From NCBI GenBank assembly GCA_003550305.1, contig QKYT01000081.1, forward strand, positions 110,256 to 128,775: DNA of 18,520 nucleotides, given 5' to 3'. The number at the start of each line of letters is the position of its first letter. Position 1 is the first letter of the stretch. A program made the position numbers and the translations under genes. This document shows positions 17,258 through 18,520 of this stretch, piece by piece. A model generated the notes under the pieces. The model saw only the letters and a list, made by a program, of their open reading frames with translations, had not been told where the DNA came from and did no database searches. This DNA is from Glomus cerebriforme. Taxonomy: Eukaryota > Glomeromycota > Glomeromycetes > Glomerales > Glomeraceae.

Positions 17258-17515
17258 ATGGGCTTTTTTGATGATCTTGAAGAAACTTACAAGTCCGTAG
17301 GTAAAGTAGTAACAACCACGGCAAAAACAGCAGCAGTCGTTTCCACATCAGCGGCTGGTTTAACAGCTACAGGATTTTACTACGGTGGCAAAGCAGTAAA
17401 AGAATTAGCAAAAGAAAATGATAATGAAGTTCTTGAAAATTTAGGAAAACTCATTGAAGAAGCAGGTACTAAAGGCATGAATAGTATTACTGGTGGTGAG
17501 ATTGAAAAAAAATAG
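17258..17515 (+). CDS. Small Ala/Thr-rich helical protein, 85 aa, unknown function
   Basis: An intact single-exon frame begins MGFFDDLEETYKSV and ends GGEIEKK. It has an acidic N-terminus and a small-residue segment (about 19-45: TTAKTAAVVSTSAAGLTATG, then FYYGGKAVK) that could be an amphipathic or weakly membrane-seeking helix. A charged helix with KELAKEN and LGKLIEEAG follows. Codon use is richer in G+C than the flanks and the frame ends cleanly, which supports a real gene. I do not recognise a family. The second residue is Gly but position 6 is Asp, so N-myristoylation is unlikely. There is no signal peptide and no Cys. The leader ends ACGCAAACATGG; TATATATAA at 17062 and the TGAGTCA at 17158 are candidate promoter elements; AATAAA at 17655 may serve as poly-A signal. 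Confidence 0.7.
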   Translation: MGFFDDLEETYKSVGKVVTTTAKTAAVVSTSAAGLTATGFYYGGKAVKELAKENDNEVLENLGKLIEEAGTKGMNSITGGEIEKK

Positions 17516-17654
17516 TAAACTTATGTTCGTTTGTGATCATAATGGTGTATCTTCTTTTTATTATATTACTATCCATCTTTTTTTCATTCTTAACTGTTTA
17601 TTAGTCTAGTTTTTATTCCTGCTGCTAGTTTATATATTGTGATAATGTCATATT

Positions 17655-17660
17655 AATAAA
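17655..17660 (+). terminator. Candidate poly-A signal of the small gene
   Basis: AATAAA lies 140 bp after the stop codon at 17515, following a T-rich stretch. Such hexamers are frequent in this DNA, so confidence is limited. Confidence 0.3.
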
Positions 17661-18395
17661 ATTGTATATATAAATATGTGAGTTTATGGTAATAAAAATG
17701 TAAATTTATATTTTGAGTTGCTCTTTTTAAATCAAATATAATGAATAACCCAAACATTTTCGATAATTTTTGAAAACCAAAATCGGCTAGTTTAATAGTA
17801 TTTTGATGAAGTAGTATGTTTGTTATTAGGGTGTTATTATAAAATAAAAGTAAGATTAAACGTTATGAGCCCATTTATGTATATTATGTATATTACACGT
17901 ATATATTATCAAATCACTGAAAAAATTTAGATCCGTCCAGAGATGATGAAGGGGTTTATGAGTTTATCAGTTTATCAGTTATGTAAAAAGTATTATTCAT
18001 GCAACAAATGACTCATGTTTAAATAGGGCTAAATCATATAATCATTGTTAGGTTTGACTTATTTTTTATACACAATTATGAGTCATTAACTAGAATATTA
18101 TATTCTTAATATATAAATACTAGCCTTTTTTCTTTACAATGGAAAAGTGTCAATAACATAACAATAAAAAAAAAGAATAGACCAGTTTTTACCTTTCTAC
18201 CGTAAACCCACATATCAAGATTGTTTTTACAAAGGGTTCACTATGCAAGAATGATTTTGTTAAAAATATCTTTCTTGATATCCAAATTTATGTTAGATAG
18301 GATCTGTCTATTTTTTTTTATTTTATCCTTAGCCATGATTATATCAAAGAGCCCGGAATCTTTTGTCTTAAAACGATTATTCAATATTAGGATGA
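17661..18395. other. Spacer with an inverted TGACTCA pair
   Basis: A+T-rich. AATGACTCAT (18007-18016) and ATGAGTCATT (18078-18087) form a perfect 10-bp inverted repeat ~60 bp apart. A minus-strand frame from about 18412 to 18240, with its only ATG internal (MAKDKIKKNRQIL), may belong to the partial gene at the right edge. Other frames look spurious. Confidence 0.35.
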
Positions 18396-18518
18396 TTATA
18401 ACGGAGTTTCAGGTTCAGTTTTTAATATATTGTAATAACGTTCAAATTTAAAATGATCGAATGATTGTTGCTTTACTTTTAAAAACTTTAATCTGGAAAG
18501 AAATCCTTTAACAGCTTG
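18396..18518 (-). CDS. Possible last exon of a gene entering from the right edge
   Basis: From the window edge the minus strand is open for 40 codons with ordinary protein composition (QAVKGFLSRLKFLKVKQQ.. FERYYNILKTEPETPL), ending at TAA 18398-18396. Shifted by one frame, protein-like sequence continues (NNRFKTKDSGLFDII, MAKDKIKKNRQILSN) to a TAG near 18240. This suggests either a small intron or a frameshift in a decaying gene. The family is not recognised. The rest lies outside the window. Confidence 0.25.
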   Translation of the reverse strand, partial: QAVKGFLSRLKFLKVKQQSFDHFKFERYYNILKTEPETPL

Positions 18519-18520
18519 AA

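Noticed and set aside
18221..18451. Plus-strand 76-codon frame
   Set aside because: Hydrophobic low-complexity sequence; the opposite strand shows better coding character.
1..18520. tRNA, rRNA, CRISPR array, integrase/transposase or self-cleaving ribozyme
   Set aside because: Reading both strands for T-arm (GTTCRANYC), regularly spaced repeats, DDE-type genes and the hammerhead core (CTGATGA..GAAA) gave nothing convincing.

Overview
The window looks like nuclear DNA of an arbuscular mycorrhizal fungus, most likely Rhizophagus or a close relative. The reasons are strong A+T richness with long homopolymer runs, short GT..AG introns (70-122 nt) in AT-rich genes, and members of families I recognise as expanded in that group: an Ion_trans (TRP-like) protein, a BTB-BACK-SPRY protein, a protein-kinase relic and a cytochrome P450. 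The assignment rests on recalled family resemblance, not on a search. A few N bases near 829-899 suggest draft assembly sequence.

Layout. 1-240 holds two ~120-bp tandem units with paired hairpins, followed by a decayed LINE-like coding relic (about 290-870). 1200-3300 is gene-poor and carries hairpins, small foldback repeats, a CGGCGAA-type minisatellite, and at 2271-2409 a broken 3'-end copy of the next gene. 3369-5838 is a five-exon gene for a ~715-residue polytopic Ion_trans/TRP-like membrane protein with an unusual repetitive loop between its first two membrane helices. 5839-7788 is spacer with foldbacks and a faint minus-strand coding relic. 7789-9177 is a BTB-BACK-SPRY gene that keeps one frame but has two nonsense codons. 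9178-13000 is mostly decayed: a protein-kinase relic, inverted-repeat elements, a tandem repeat and a possible LTR fragment. 12992-13355 (minus) is a short spliced coding signal that fits no family I know. 13842-15514 (minus) is a complete two-exon cytochrome P450. 17258-17515 is a small Ala/Thr-rich protein gene with AP-1/Gcn4-type TGACTCA sites around it. The right edge may hold the last exon of another minus-strand gene.

The genes are not an operon or an obvious pathway. They look like a fast-evolving, repeat-rich stretch in which members of large expanded families (channel, BTB, kinase, P450) sit among their own dead copies. The most notable points are the DNA-level partial duplication of the channel gene, the loop expansion in the intact channel, the frame-preserving double nonsense in the BTB-SPRY gene, the unassigned spliced coding signal at 12992-13355, and the structured tandem units at the left edge.
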